A DNA stretch of 64,000 nt from Thalassobius sp002708925 (GCF_049803795.1 NZ_JBNAGJ010000001.1:620001-684000), one strand, 5' to 3'. Shown: positions 1 through 9,527, numbered from the stretch's first letter. Translations and numbers: made by a program. Notes: generated by a model from the sequence alone, not told the origin.

Positions 1-1068
1 GCCCAGGCTGGCCAGCACCACGATCATCACCAGCGCCACGGCGGTCAGCACCGAGCCCTCCAGCTGGCTGACCATCGAGGCCACCTGCCGGCTTTGATCG
101 TTCGAGGCACCGACGCTGACGGCGGCCCGCAGGTCTTCGGGCCATTCGGCCTGGGCCTCTTGGATCAGCGCGCGTACCTCTTCGGAAGTGTCCAGCAGGT
201 TGAACCCCTTGCGCTTGACCACCTGAAGCGCAACCGTCGGCGCGCCATTGAAACGCGCGATGCCTTCGCGGTCTTCAAAGGTCAGGCGAATCTCGGCCAG
301 GTCGCCCAGGGTCACGACGCGCTGGCCGTTGATCTTCACCGGCAGAGAGTAGATGTCCTGCGGTTCGTTAAAGGACGACGGGATCTTGACCGAGAAATTC
401 CCCTGCTCGGTCTGCACCTCGCCCGCGGCAACCAGCATGTTGTTATTCTGAACGACATTGATCAGCTCAGAGGCGGTGACATTGTAGGATTCCAGCCGCA
501 GCGGATCAATCACCACCTCGACCATTTCATCGCGCGAACCGGCAATCCCGGCCTCCAGCACCGCGTCCAGGTTTTCCACCTTTTCCTGTAGATCCTTGGC
601 CACGCGGTACATGGTGCGTTCGGGAACATCGCCGGTCAGGTTGACGATGACGATCGGAAATTCCGAGAAGTTGATCTCGTTCACCGAATATTTATCCGCG
701 CCATCGGGGAAATTGCCCTCGGCGGTGGACATCGCATCGCGCACCTCGGCCAGCACCTTGGCCTTGTCCCAGCCGAATTCGAATTCCAGCGCGATCCCGG
801 CATAGCCCTCGGCGGCGGTGGCGGACATGGATTTCAGACCGTCCAGATCGGCCAGCTCGGTTTCCATCGGCTTGACCAGCAGGGTTTCGGAATCCTCGGC
901 GGAAATGCCGGGGAAGGGCACGGATACGAACAGCGCCGGGATGTCGATGTCTGGCTCGCCCTCTTTGGGCAGGCCGAAATAGGCATATCCCCCCGCCGCA
1001 AGCGACAGAAGGATAAAGGCCATCACCATTCGGGCGCGCGCGGCGGCCCAATCGACCATACCTGTCAT
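1..1068 (-). CDS. RND efflux transporter permease, partial (N-terminal 356 residues)
   Basis: Inner-membrane proton-driven exporter of the AcrB/HAE1 type; only the N-terminal third is present because the gene runs off the left edge. The frame from the ATG at 1068 is open to base 1. It shows a first membrane segment at about residues 10-30, then a periplasmic porter region with the usual opening (LPKEGEPDIDIP, then VPFPGISAEDSE), and a second hydrophobic stretch starting near residue 340. The start overlaps the stop of the upstream adaptor gene by 4 bp, so the two are translationally coupled. The substrate cannot be read from sequence. The family call is firm. Confidence 0.9.
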   Translation of the reverse strand, partial: MTGMVDWAAARARMVMAFILLSLAAGGYAYFGLPKEGEPDIDIPALFVSVPFPGISAEDSETLLVKPMETELADLDGLKSMSATAAEGYAGIALEFEFGWDKAKVLAEVRDAMSTAEGNFPDGADKYSVNEINFSEFPIVIVNLTGDVPERTMYRVAKDLQEKVENLDAVLEAGIAGSRDEMVEVVIDPLRLESYNVTASELINVVQNNNMLVAAGEVQTEQGNFSVKIPSSFNEPQDIYSLPVKINGQRVVTLGDLAEIRLTFEDREGIARFNGAPTVALQVVKRKGFNLLDTSEEVRALIQEAQAEWPEDLRAAVSVGASNDQSRQVASMVSQLEGSVLTAVALVMIVVLASLG

Positions 1069-2297
1069 TGGCTGGCCTCCTGATAGGTGGGCTCCACCCG
1101 GACGCCATCGGTCACGTATTCCTGGCCGACAACGATCACATCCGCGTTTTCATCCAGGCCGGACACCCACACGCCCTGCACCGTATCGCGCAGCAGTTTG
1201 ACCGGGGCAAAGGTGACGATGTTTTCAGCGCCCACCAGACGCACGCCCAGAATGCCCGCATCGTTCAACGTCAGCGAGGATTGCGGCAACAGATGCGCCT
1301 TTGCCCCGTCCGAGGCGATCAGGATTTCCGCCGTCTGCCCGTCGCGGATCGTCAGATCGGGGTTGGGCACGTCAATGTCCACACGGAAGGTGCGGGTCTG
1401 CGGATCGGCCGAGCGCGACAGGAACGTCACCCGCCCTTGCAGCATCTCGCCCGTGGTCAGGCGCGCCCCGGCCAGCGCGCCGACGGCGACGCGGTTGACC
1501 TCGGTTTCGGGGACATAGCCGACCAGCTTGATCGGGTTCAGCTGGATCACCGTGGCGCACAGACCGCCCGCCTGCAACAGGCTGCCCAGCTCGGCGCTGT
1601 CGGATTCCAGCAGGCCGGTGAAGGGCGCGGTGATGGTCAGGCGCTGGATTTCCTTTTCCGCGGCGGCCACGGCGGCCTGCGCGCTTTCGATGCTGGCCTG
1701 GGTGGTTTCCAGCCCCGAGCGCGCCGATTCCACGCCCGCCTCGGCGCTGCTGCGCGCGGCCTCGGCCGAGGCCAGCCGGGTTTCAGCCGCATAGCCCGAA
1801 GTGTTCAGCTTCTTGGCGACGTTATAATTGATCTCGGCCTCTTTCAGGGCGGCCTCGGCTTTTTTCAGGTTGGCCTGGGCCTCGGGGACATGGGCCCTGG
1901 CGCTGGCCAGCGCGGCTTTGGCCTCGGCCAGACCGGCGGGGCGGGTGCCCGGATCCAGAATGCACAGTTCCTGGCCGGCCTCAACATAGGCGCCGCGCCG
2001 CAGCGGTTCGGAAACCACCTGCGAGGTGGTCTCGGCGCGGACCTCGACCTGGCGCAGGGCCTGGGTTTCGCCGCGCAGCACCACGGCGCTGTCGATCACC
2101 TGAGCGGCCGAGTGCCGGGCCACGACCTTGATCAGCTTGGCTGCGGGGGCCGGGGCGGGCGTTTCGGCCTGAACGGCCGCGGGATCGCTCTGGGGGTCGC
2201 CGGACAGCGCAAAGGCCGTCAGCGTGTCGCGTTCCATCACCAACACATATAGAAATGCCATAACAAGAATGGCCGTGAGTACCGGAATGGGTCTCAT
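1065..2297 (-). CDS. RND efflux periplasmic adaptor subunit (HlyD/AcrA family)
   Basis: 410-aa membrane-fusion protein that links the RND permease to an outer-membrane channel. An N-terminal hydrophobic anchor (residues about 4-20) is followed by a linker, a lipoyl-like half (LRGETQALRQVEVRAE), a long alanine/glutamate-rich coiled-coil hairpin (about residues 95-190), the second lipoyl half (ITAPFTGLLE) and beta-barrel/membrane-proximal domains. I chose the ATG at 2297 because it starts directly with the hydrophobic anchor; the frame stays open to 2369. It is the first gene of a two-gene unit with the permease and is preceded by a perfect inverted repeat (2375-2396) that may be a repressor site. 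Confidence 0.9.
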   Translation of the reverse strand: MRPIPVLTAILVMAFLYVLVMERDTLTAFALSGDPQSDPAAVQAETPAPAPAAKLIKVVARHSAAQVIDSAVVLRGETQALRQVEVRAETTSQVVSEPLRRGAYVEAGQELCILDPGTRPAGLAEAKAALASARAHVPEAQANLKKAEAALKEAEINYNVAKKLNTSGYAAETRLASAEAARSSAEAGVESARSGLETTQASIESAQAAVAAAEKEIQRLTITAPFTGLLESDSAELGSLLQAGGLCATVIQLNPIKLVGYVPETEVNRVAVGALAGARLTTGEMLQGRVTFLSRSADPQTRTFRVDIDVPNPDLTIRDGQTAEILIASDGAKAHLLPQSSLTLNDAGILGVRLVGAENIVTFAPVKLLRDTVQGVWVSGLDENADVIVVGQEYVTDGVRVEPTYQEASQ

Positions 2298-2374
2298 CTT
2301 ATCAGGATCCTTTTCGCGCGCTTCAGGCAGGGGGTGCTGCATATGTAAAAAGCCAGCCCCCCAAAACAATAGGG

Positions 2375-2396
2375 CGGTTCACAAAAGGGTGAACCG
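2375..2396. promoter_or_regulatory. Perfect inverted repeat upstream of the RND genes, possible repressor operator
   Basis: Two 8-bp arms, CGGTTCAC and GTGAACCG, are separated by 6 bp, about 80 bp upstream of the adaptor start. TetR-family repressors of RND pumps usually bind palindromes placed like this, but no tetR gene is in the window. There is no T-run, so a terminator is less likely. Function is inferred from position only. Confidence 0.4.
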
Positions 2397-2534
2397 TTTA
2401 GTTCAGTTTACGCGGCAACCCAGCTTCGCGCAAGCGTGCATTCGCGTGCGCGCCCCTGCGGGTCTTGCGGGGCCTTGGCAGGGGGCGGGGGCTGCGGTAA
2501 TAGAGGGCAAATTTACCGAAAAAAGGGCCCGCCC

Positions 2535-3206
2535 GTGAGCGATACCGACAGTTTCATTGAAGAAGTCACCGAAGAAGTGCGCCGCGACCGTCTGTTCGCG
2601 CTGATGAAAAAATACGGCTGGATCGCGGCGGTGGCCGTGGTGGGCATCGTTGGCGGGGCGGCGTTCAATGAATGGCAGAAGGCACAAGATACGGCCGCCG
2701 CACAGCAACTGGGCGATGACATGATCGCCGCGCTGGAACCCGAGGGCGCGGCGGCGCGGGCTCAGGCTCTGGCCGGGGTGCAGGCAGACGGTGCCGCCGC
2801 AGCAGCGCTGGTGGATCTGATCCGCGCCGCCGAACTGGCCGAGGCAGGCGATGCCGCCGGGGCCGTGTCTGTTCTGGATGCCGTGGCCGCAAACGGAGAG
2901 ATCCCGACGATCTATCGCCAGGTGGCCGCGTTCAAATCGCTGCTGGTGCAGGGCGACAGCCTGGATGAGGCCGAGCGCCGCGTCCGCCTTGAGGGGCTGA
3001 CCCAGACCGCGCCCTCGTTGCGTCTGGCGGCCGAGGAACAGCTGGCGCTGCTGGACATCCAGCAGGCCAAGCCCGAGGCCGCGCTGGAGCGGCTTGAGCG
3101 GATCGTCGCGGATGCCGAGGTGACGCAGGACTTGCGTCGCCGGGCGTCTCAGTTGATTGTGGCGCTGGGTGGCGAGCTGGAACCGGCGAACCCGACGGGG
3201 CAATAA
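2535..3206 (+). CDS. Tetratricopeptide-repeat inner-membrane protein, YfgM-like
   Basis: 223-aa protein with a short cytosolic N-terminus, one membrane segment (about residues 28-48, YGWIAAVAVVGIVGG) and a periplasmic helical, alanine-rich TPR-like domain. In E. coli, yfgM lies just upstream of bamB and der, and YfgM associates with the SecYEG translocon and periplasmic chaperones; the same gene order is present here. Start: GTG at 2535, which places the acidic N-terminus (SDTDSFIEEVTEE) directly before the membrane segment. An upstream start at 2436 would add low-complexity sequence and is less likely. Likely transcribed with bamB, 44 bp downstream. Confidence 0.85.
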   Translation: MSDTDSFIEEVTEEVRRDRLFALMKKYGWIAAVAVVGIVGGAAFNEWQKAQDTAAAQQLGDDMIAALEPEGAAARAQALAGVQADGAAAAALVDLIRAAELAEAGDAAGAVSVLDAVAANGEIPTIYRQVAAFKSLLVQGDSLDEAERRVRLEGLTQTAPSLRLAAEEQLALLDIQQAKPEAALERLERIVADAEVTQDLRRRASQLIVALGGELEPANPTGQ

Positions 3207-3250
3207 GTCTGAATACGTTAAAAACGCGCACAGAAGTGAGGGCAGGGGCC

Positions 3251-4573
3251 GTGAAATCAACAGCGATGATTCTGGGACTGGCTGGTTTGGCCATGTTGTC
3301 CGCCTGTTCGGAAAAAGAAGAAATTCTGGTTGGCGAGCGCGAGGATATTTACGCGGTGCTGGAAGGCGGCGGCGCGCAGGCCGATACGGTGCCGGAAAAC
3401 CGGGCGCTGGCGATCCGCCTGCCGCGAATGCGCACGAATGCCGAATGGACGCACAGTATCTCGACCCCGGCCTACCGGACGGATCACCCCGCGCTGAATG
3501 TGGCGCCGCAGCCGATCTGGTCGGCCCCCATCGGGGCGGGCGATGGCAAGCGGAACCGGATCGTGGCCGATCCCGTCGTGGCCGCCGGTAAGGTGTTCAC
3601 GCTGGATGCCAATGCCACCGTTGCCGCGACCTCGGTCAGCGGTGAAACGGTCTGGACACGCGATCTGACCCCGCCCAATGACAACCCGGACGAGGCCACG
3701 GGCGGCGGGCTGGCCTATGGCAAGGGCGTTCTGTACGTGACCTCGGGCTTTGGGACGCTGACGGCGATTGACCCGACCAGCGGCGCTATCAAATGGCAGC
3801 AGATGCTGAACGCCAGCGGCTCGGGTGCGCCGACTTATTACAAGGGGCTGGTCTATGTGACCTCGGGCGACGACACCGCCTGGGCGATCGAGGCCGATAC
3901 CGGACGCATTCGCTGGCAGCTGACCTCGACCCCCGATAACGGCAATGTGCTGGGCGCGCCGGCCCCCGCGCTGACCGATAAATACGCGGTCTTCGGCTAT
4001 GGCGACGGCGAGGTGCAGGCCGCGTTCCGTCAGGGCGGTATGCGGATGTGGATCTCGCAACTGGCCGGTCAGCAGCGCAGCCGCGCCCTGTCCAAGCTGA
4101 ACGACATTACCGGCGATCCGGTGATTGACGGCAATACGGTTTATGTTGGCTCGAACGCGGGCCGGATGGCGGCGCTGGATCTGAACACGGGCGAGCGCAA
4201 ATGGACCGCGCGCGAGGGCGCGCTGGGGCCGATGTGGCCTGCGGGGGGCTCGGTTTTTGCGGTCACCGTCCAGAACGAGCTGGTCCGGCTAGACGCCAGG
4301 GACGGCACCCGCATTTGGGGCGTGAAGCTGCCTCATTACGTGAAACACACCCAGAAAAAGGCCACCGAGACCTTCGCCAATATGGGCCCCGTGCTGGCGG
4401 GCGGTCAGATCATCGTGGCCTCGAATGACGGGAAAATCCGTTTCTTTAACCCGCAAAGCGGCGCGCTGGTGCGCAGCATCGACATCCCCGGCGGCGCCAC
4501 CACCGCGCCGGTGATCGCGGGGGGCGTGATGTATGTGGTGTCAACGCAGGGGCAATTGTACGCTTTCCGTTGA
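3251..4573 (+). CDS. bamB: Outer-membrane assembly lipoprotein BamB (PQQ-like beta-propeller)
   Basis: 440-aa lipoprotein of the beta-barrel assembly (BAM) complex that assists insertion of outer-membrane proteins. It has a signal peptide ending in a lipobox (LSAC, cysteine near residue 19) and then repeated propeller blades of the PQQ type, each with a GxxxWxxxT-like motif (GETVWTRDLT, GAIKWQQML, GRIRWQLTS, GERKWTARE, GTRIWGVKL). The GTG at 3251 is chosen over the GTG at 3236 because it is preceded by AGGGG at a suitable spacing. It sits between the YfgM-like gene and der, the classic order. Confidence 0.9.
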   Translation: MKSTAMILGLAGLAMLSACSEKEEILVGEREDIYAVLEGGGAQADTVPENRALAIRLPRMRTNAEWTHSISTPAYRTDHPALNVAPQPIWSAPIGAGDGKRNRIVADPVVAAGKVFTLDANATVAATSVSGETVWTRDLTPPNDNPDEATGGGLAYGKGVLYVTSGFGTLTAIDPTSGAIKWQQMLNASGSGAPTYYKGLVYVTSGDDTAWAIEADTGRIRWQLTSTPDNGNVLGAPAPALTDKYAVFGYGDGEVQAAFRQGGMRMWISQLAGQQRSRALSKLNDITGDPVIDGNTVYVGSNAGRMAALDLNTGERKWTAREGALGPMWPAGGSVFAVTVQNELVRLDARDGTRIWGVKLPHYVKHTQKKATETFANMGPVLAGGQIIVASNDGKIRFFNPQSGALVRSIDIPGGATTAPVIAGGVMYVVSTQGQLYAFR

Positions 4574-4622
4574 CGCGCGATTGCTGTAACAGGGCGGCTT
4601 GATCCGTTTTGGAGCCAGAGAC

Positions 4623-6101
4623 ATGAGTTTCACCCTTGCCATTGTGGGCCGCCCGAATGTGGGCAAGTCCACGCTGTTCAATCGCCTTGTCGGCAAACGG
4701 CTGGCGCTGGTCGATGATCAGCCCGGTGTCACGCGCGATCTGCGCGAAGGCGAGGCGCGCCTGGGCGATCTGCGCTTTACCGTGATTGATACGGCCGGCC
4801 TGGAAGAGGCCACCGACGACAGCCTGCAAGGCAGGATGCGCCGCCTGACGGAACGCGCCGTGGACATGGCCGACATCTGCCTGTTCATGGTGGATGCACG
4901 CGTGGGCGTGACCCCCGCAGACGAGGTTTTCGCCGACATCCTGCGCCGCCGCGCCAAACATGTGATCCTGGCCGCCAATAAGGCCGAGGGCCGCGCGGGC
5001 GAGGCCGGCGCGCTTGAGGCCTATGCGCTGGGTCTGGGCGATCCGCTAAGCATTTCCTCGGAACATGGCGAAGGGATGGGCGATCTGCTGGCCGCCTTGA
5101 TGCCTCTGGCCAAGCAATTTGAGGACCGCGCCGCGCAGAACACGCCCGAAACCGATGTCACCCTGTCCGAGGACGACGCGCTTGAGGACGAAGACGGCCT
5201 GCCGCCCCACCGTATCCCGACCATCGAAAAACCCATGCAGATCGCCGTTGTGGGCCGCCCGAATGCGGGCAAATCCACCCTGATCAATAAAATCCTGGGC
5301 GAGGACCGCCTGCTGACCGGCCCCGAGGCCGGGATCACGCGCGATGCGATTTCCCTGACCATCGACTGGCAGGGCCTGCCGGTGCGGATCTGGGATACGG
5401 CCGGGATGCGCAAACGCGCTAAGGTTCAGGAAAAGCTGGAAAAACTCTCGGTTTCGGACGGGCTGCGCGCGGTGAAATTCGCCGAGGTCGTCGTGGTTTT
5501 GCTGGATGCCGCTATCCCCTTTGAACAGCAGGATCTGCGCATCGCGGACCTGGCCGAACGCGAGGGGCGCTGCGTGGTCGTCGCGGTGAACAAATGGGAT
5601 GTTGAGGATCACAAGCAGGAAAAACTGCGCGATCTGAAGGAAAGCTTTGAGCGGCTGCTGCCGCAGCTGCGCGGGGCGCCTCTGGTCACGGTGTCGGCGA
5701 AAACCGGCAAGGGGCTGGAACGCCTGCGCGCCGCGATCGAGCGGGCCTATGACACCTGGAACCGCCGCGTGCCGACGGCGCAGCTGAACCGCTGGCTGAC
5801 CGGGATGGTGGAACAGCACCCGCCGCCCGCGCCGGGCGGGCGCCGCATCAAACTGCGCTACATGACCCAGGCGAAAACCCGCCCGCCGGGCTTCGTGGTG
5901 ATGTGCTCGTTGCCCGATAAGATGCCGGAAAGCTACACACGCTATCTGATCAATGGGCTGCGGCAGGATTTCGACATGCCGGGCACTCCGATCCGTCTGA
6001 CGATGCGAGGGCAGGGGAATAAGAACCCCTATAAAGGACGGCGCGAAAAGAATGCGGGGGCCCTGAGCAAGCATTTGGGCAAAAATCCCAAGGGCCGCTA
6101 A
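4623..6101 (+). CDS. der: GTPase Der (EngA), ribosome biogenesis
   Basis: 492-aa essential GTPase with two tandem G domains acting in 50S subunit maturation. Both Walker A motifs are visible (GRPNVGKST near residue 9 and GRPNAGKST near residue 214), as are the G3 motifs DTAGLEE and DTAGMRK, NKWD in the second G domain, and the C-terminal KH-like domain ending in a basic tail. The ATG at 4623 follows GGAG at 8-9 bp; the frame is open further upstream but lacks support. Gene order bamB-der is conserved in proteobacteria. Confidence 0.97.
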   Translation: MSFTLAIVGRPNVGKSTLFNRLVGKRLALVDDQPGVTRDLREGEARLGDLRFTVIDTAGLEEATDDSLQGRMRRLTERAVDMADICLFMVDARVGVTPADEVFADILRRRAKHVILAANKAEGRAGEAGALEAYALGLGDPLSISSEHGEGMGDLLAALMPLAKQFEDRAAQNTPETDVTLSEDDALEDEDGLPPHRIPTIEKPMQIAVVGRPNAGKSTLINKILGEDRLLTGPEAGITRDAISLTIDWQGLPVRIWDTAGMRKRAKVQEKLEKLSVSDGLRAVKFAEVVVVLLDAAIPFEQQDLRIADLAEREGRCVVVAVNKWDVEDHKQEKLRDLKESFERLLPQLRGAPLVTVSAKTGKGLERLRAAIERAYDTWNRRVPTAQLNRWLTGMVEQHPPPAPGGRRIKLRYMTQAKTRPPGFVVMCSLPDKMPESYTRYLINGLRQDFDMPGTPIRLTMRGQGNKNPYKGRREKNAGALSKHLGKNPKGR

Positions 6102-6127
6102 CCGCTGGTGCCTGGATTTTAGGTGGG

Positions 6128-6150
6128 AAAAGGGGGCCAGCCCCCTTTTG
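6128..6150 (+). terminator. Hairpin after der, probable intrinsic terminator
   Basis: Symmetrical arms AAAGGGGG and CCCCCTTTT around a CCAG loop start 26 bp after the der stop, with the T-run as part of the descending arm. It forms the first part of a dispersed repeat (see the repeat entry that starts at the same base). Confidence 0.7.
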
Positions 6151-6196
6151 GCCTGCGGCCAATTCACCCCCGGAGTATTTGAGCGAGCAAAGAAAG
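6128..6196 (+). repeat. Dispersed Rhodobacterales-type repeat, copy 1
   Basis: Composite element: a G/C hairpin, then GGCCTGCGGCC, then CACCCCCGGAGTATTT followed by an A-rich end (GAGCAAAG-like). The same parts in the same order occur at 31363-31420 (plus strand) and 46003-46066 (minus strand), with a degenerate core at 12911-12935. Function is unknown. Confidence 0.75.
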
Positions 6197-6286
6197 GAGG
6201 CGCTGCGGTGTGGGTTTGCGCCCGCCCGAGGCCGGAGCCGCAGGCGGAGGACGAGATATCGTGGGCGCCGAAGGCGCTCCTTTAAG

Positions 6287-7579
6287 TTATGTCAGGCTGC
6301 CGTCGGCCGAGAGGGTGGTTTTGCCGCCCAGATAGGGGTGAAGCGCTTCGGGCAGGATGACAGAGCCATCCGCGTTCTGGCCATTTTCCAGCACGGCGAT
6401 CAGCGCGCGGCCCACGGCCAGGCCCGATCCGTTCAGCGTGTGCACGAATTGCGGCTTGCCGCCTTCGGTCGGTTTGAAGCGGGCGTTCATCCGGCGCGCC
6501 TGGAAGTCGCCGCAAACCGAGACCGAGCTGATTTCGCGATAGGTGTTTTGCCCCGGCAGCCAGACCTCGATATCGTGGGTTTTCGTCGCGCCGAAGCCCA
6601 TGTCGCCGGTGCACAGCACAACAGTGCGGTAGGGCAGGCCCAGTTTTTCCAGGATACCTTCGGCGCATTTGGTCATGCGGTCATGTTCGTCCAGCGATGT
6701 GTCCGGATGGGTGACCGAGACCATTTCCACCTTTTCGAACTGATGCTGGCGCAGCATCCCGGCGGTGTCGCGGCCGGCCGAGCCTGCCTCGGAGCGGAAG
6801 CATTGGGTGTGGGCCACGTAGCGGCGGGGCAGGTAGTTTTCCTCGACCGTGACGCCATTGACGATGTTGGTCAGGGTCACCTCGGCCGTGGGCACCAGCC
6901 ACCAGCCTTCGCGGGTCTGGTAGCTGTCCTCGCCGAATTTCGGCAACTGCCCGGTGCCCAGCATCATTTCCTCGCGTACCAGAACGGGGGTCCAGGTTTC
7001 GGTCAGCCCGTTTTCCTCGACATGGGTGTTCAGCATGAACTGCGCCAGCGCGCGGTGCACGCGCGCCACGCCCGAGGACAGCACCACAAAGCGCGAGCCG
7101 CTGAGTTTGGCCGCCGTTTCAAAGTCCATCCCCGGTTTCACGCCGTCCAGTTCGAAATGTTCCTTGGGCTGGAAATCGAAGGTCTTGGGCGTGCCCCAGC
7201 GGCGAATCTCGACGTTATCTTCTTCGTCCGCGCCTTGGGGGACATCATCCATGGGCGTGTTGGGCAGGGTCATCAGCAGGTCGGTCAGTTGCTGGTCCAG
7301 GTCCTTGGCCTCGGTCTGCATGGCGGCGGTTTCGGCCTTTTTGTCAGCGACCAGCGCGCGCAGGCGTTCGAACTCGGTCTCATCGCCGCGGGCTTTGGCG
7401 GCGCCCACCTCTTTGGCGGCCTTTTTCTGATCGGCCTGCGCGGTTTCGGCGGCCAGGATCTTGGCGCGGCGGGCCTCATCCAGTTTCAGCACCTCGGACG
7501 ACACCGCCGAGGCCCCGCGGCGGGCCAGCGCCGCGTCCAAAGCGGCAGGGTTTTCGCGGATGGCACGGATGTCATGCAT
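6287..7579 (-). CDS. serS: Seryl-tRNA synthetase
   Basis: 430-aa class II aminoacyl-tRNA synthetase charging tRNA-Ser (and tRNA-Sec where present). The N-terminus (MHDIRAIRENPAALDAALAR) leads into the long antiparallel coiled-coil arm (residues about 25-110) that reads the tRNA long arm. The catalytic domain carries motif 2 (TQCFRSEAGSAGRDTAGMLR) and a C-terminal motif 3 region (LNGSGLAVGRALIAVLENGQ). The ATG at 7579 is preceded by GGAG in the sense strand. It follows the pentapeptide-repeat gene on the same strand with a 38-bp gap. Confidence 0.97.
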   Translation of the reverse strand: MHDIRAIRENPAALDAALARRGASAVSSEVLKLDEARRAKILAAETAQADQKKAAKEVGAAKARGDETEFERLRALVADKKAETAAMQTEAKDLDQQLTDLLMTLPNTPMDDVPQGADEEDNVEIRRWGTPKTFDFQPKEHFELDGVKPGMDFETAAKLSGSRFVVLSSGVARVHRALAQFMLNTHVEENGLTETWTPVLVREEMMLGTGQLPKFGEDSYQTREGWWLVPTAEVTLTNIVNGVTVEENYLPRRYVAHTQCFRSEAGSAGRDTAGMLRQHQFEKVEMVSVTHPDTSLDEHDRMTKCAEGILEKLGLPYRTVVLCTGDMGFGATKTHDIEVWLPGQNTYREISSVSVCGDFQARRMNARFKPTEGGKPQFVHTLNGSGLAVGRALIAVLENGQNADGSVILPEALHPYLGGKTTLSADGSLT

Positions 7580-7617
7580 GGGTCTGCTCCGGTGTTGAGT
7601 CGTGTCTTTGCGCGTTA

Positions 7618-9315
7618 TTACGGATTTTTGGGCGGTTGGAAACCAATCTCGGCCTGCCATTTACGCCATCTGCGCACGAATTCGATTGCAACTAGCTTTT
7701 CTTGGGGCCAGTGGGTTGGGCGTGGTATTTCTGTTGGCAACTTTGAACTCCTATCGGCGAACATTTGATCGATATGGTCTGCTGTTATTTTTCTGGGCTC
7801 CCCCAATTCTCGCCAGTCTGTATTGAGACAGGCTGCCCACCGGGTATTGCTATGGCATAGGAAAGGACGTTGGATTTTCTCGAAAGAGAAGACAGCGGCT
7901 CTTAGATCGGCGTCTTGAAGACTAGAGGCGAAGAACTTCGTTGTTCTCAAATCGGCACCGATCAGGCTGGCGTTTGACATCCAGCTTCCTTGAAATTCAC
8001 AAGCCCAGAGTTTTGTCCCGTTGAGCTTGGTGCCGACCATCTTGGCGCCATTGAGTTTCGAGCCGTTTAGCAACGCGCCATTTAGGTTTAACTCAGAGAG
8101 ATCCGCGCGTTGAAGATCAGTGTCCCGCAGATCCAAACGATAGCCTCTATAGTCATCGCAAGCCATTGACCAGGCGCGGAACTCAACAGAAGTTCTGCAT
8201 TTGGTTGCTTCGTCAAAGACAAATGATAGTACAGGGGTCTGTTCGTGGCCCCTGGCTTCCAGCAATCTCCTTTCTTGTGATCGCCGCCCCAAAATTTTCA
8301 AAGCTATTTGTATGTCGAGCCGTGGATGTTCTGCTTTGGACCAACTCCATAGGGCTTCTTTGCTTTCTTTCAGTTGTGCGCGCCAGTCGTCTGATGCTGG
8401 CCGTTCCTGGGACGCAGGAGGCTGGGGGCAGATTTCAGCGTTTTTTGCCGGCGCGTTTGAGCGGATATAGGCGCAGAGGATTTCCATGATCTGGATGTGG
8501 TCCCTTGCGCTGTCCTGGCTGATGCGTTCCAGCGCAAACAGTGCGCCGATGCGGACCTCGAGGTTGGGGACTGTTTCGTTAAAGGCCTCCCAGCCACCCA
8601 CCTCAATGCTTTCGGCGTTACGCAGGTCCAGCGGGCCTTGGTCCTGCCATTCGATGATCGTCTCTTCGGCAGTCAGAAGCTTGATGATATGGGTTTCACC
8701 TTCTAGATAATCACCCTCGGTTTCATCAAACCATAGATCTGGCTTAGTTTCGAGGGTCTGATACCCAAGCGGCGCGTTGATCTGAAGCGTTTCCCCGTCT
8801 GGCACAAAGAGGTGCCGCTTCTGGGGGCGCTGCACTCGAAGGACACGACCGATCCTTGTGGTGGTTTTCTCGGTGCCCAGCCCCTCGACCGCTTTGTTGA
8901 TACGGTCGGTGATGTGGCCTTGTTCCGCGGCATTGGTTTGGCGCTCGGTCATCATCACGCGGATCATCGCCAGCGGGGTGCCCAGAAGCCCACCCAAGGC
9001 GGTCAGCAATCCGACCAACGCCAAGACATGCCAGCGCAGGTTGTCGCCCTCGTGTGCCGCAGGAAAGCTCCATGCGACTTGCCACAGCCCATAGAGCACA
9101 AAGAGGATCAGACCGACCCAGATCGGGGCGAGGATACTGGCAAAGCCGATGAGCGTGTCGGCCAGCCAGTGCTTGGGCAGTCCGTTTTCGCGTATCCGGT
9201 CGCGTCCGAGATAGAAGGTCAGCGCCGAAAGGCCAATCACGCTTGCGGCCAATATGAATATCCAAAATTCCTGCGGGGTGAAGGGAAGGGTGATATTGGC
9301 ATCTGAAGCGGTCAT
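7618..9315 (-). CDS. Membrane protein with C-terminal pentapeptide repeats
   Basis: 565-aa protein of unknown function. Three hydrophobic segments lie near the N-terminus (about residues 17-35, 52-77 and 93-115), followed by a cytosolic middle region (about 120-390) and a pentapeptide-repeat block at about residues 392-476 with the A(D/N)LxX pattern (for example ADLSELNLNGALLNGSKLNG). Pentapeptide repeats fold as a right-handed quadrilateral helix. The ATG at 9315 begins MTASDANITLPF immediately before the first membrane segment; an upstream in-frame start at 9522 would lack a membrane or signal feature. Codon use is less GC-biased at the 3' end than in its neighbours. It may be co-transcribed with serS. 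Confidence 0.75.
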   Translation of the reverse strand: MTASDANITLPFTPQEFWIFILAASVIGLSALTFYLGRDRIRENGLPKHWLADTLIGFASILAPIWVGLILFVLYGLWQVAWSFPAAHEGDNLRWHVLALVGLLTALGGLLGTPLAMIRVMMTERQTNAAEQGHITDRINKAVEGLGTEKTTTRIGRVLRVQRPQKRHLFVPDGETLQINAPLGYQTLETKPDLWFDETEGDYLEGETHIIKLLTAEETIIEWQDQGPLDLRNAESIEVGGWEAFNETVPNLEVRIGALFALERISQDSARDHIQIMEILCAYIRSNAPAKNAEICPQPPASQERPASDDWRAQLKESKEALWSWSKAEHPRLDIQIALKILGRRSQERRLLEARGHEQTPVLSFVFDEATKCRTSVEFRAWSMACDDYRGYRLDLRDTDLQRADLSELNLNGALLNGSKLNGAKMVGTKLNGTKLWACEFQGSWMSNASLIGADLRTTKFFASSLQDADLRAAVFSFEKIQRPFLCHSNTRWAACLNTDWRELGEPRKITADHIDQMFADRSSKLPTEIPRPTHWPQEKLVAIEFVRRWRKWQAEIGFQPPKNP

Positions 9316-9527
9316 ATCCGGGTACTCTTGAAAAGCGCTACTCTGCAACCATGCCGGGATTTCCAGGGTGGGTAAACCCGCGTTTGGGCCTTGCGGCGGG
9401 CTGTGGGCTGTGTGGGAGTTTTGACGCCTTGCAAAACCCCGTCCCCGCACATAGGTTCCTGCAAAATCTCTGGGGTCCGTACTTGGAAGACCGATCCGGC
9501 CCCTGCTAACCAACAAGGACACCGACG

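Noticed and set aside
1068..2252. Plus-strand frame of 394 codons opposite the RND adaptor
   Set aside because: Shadow of the adaptor gene, with low-complexity Gly/Arg/His composition.
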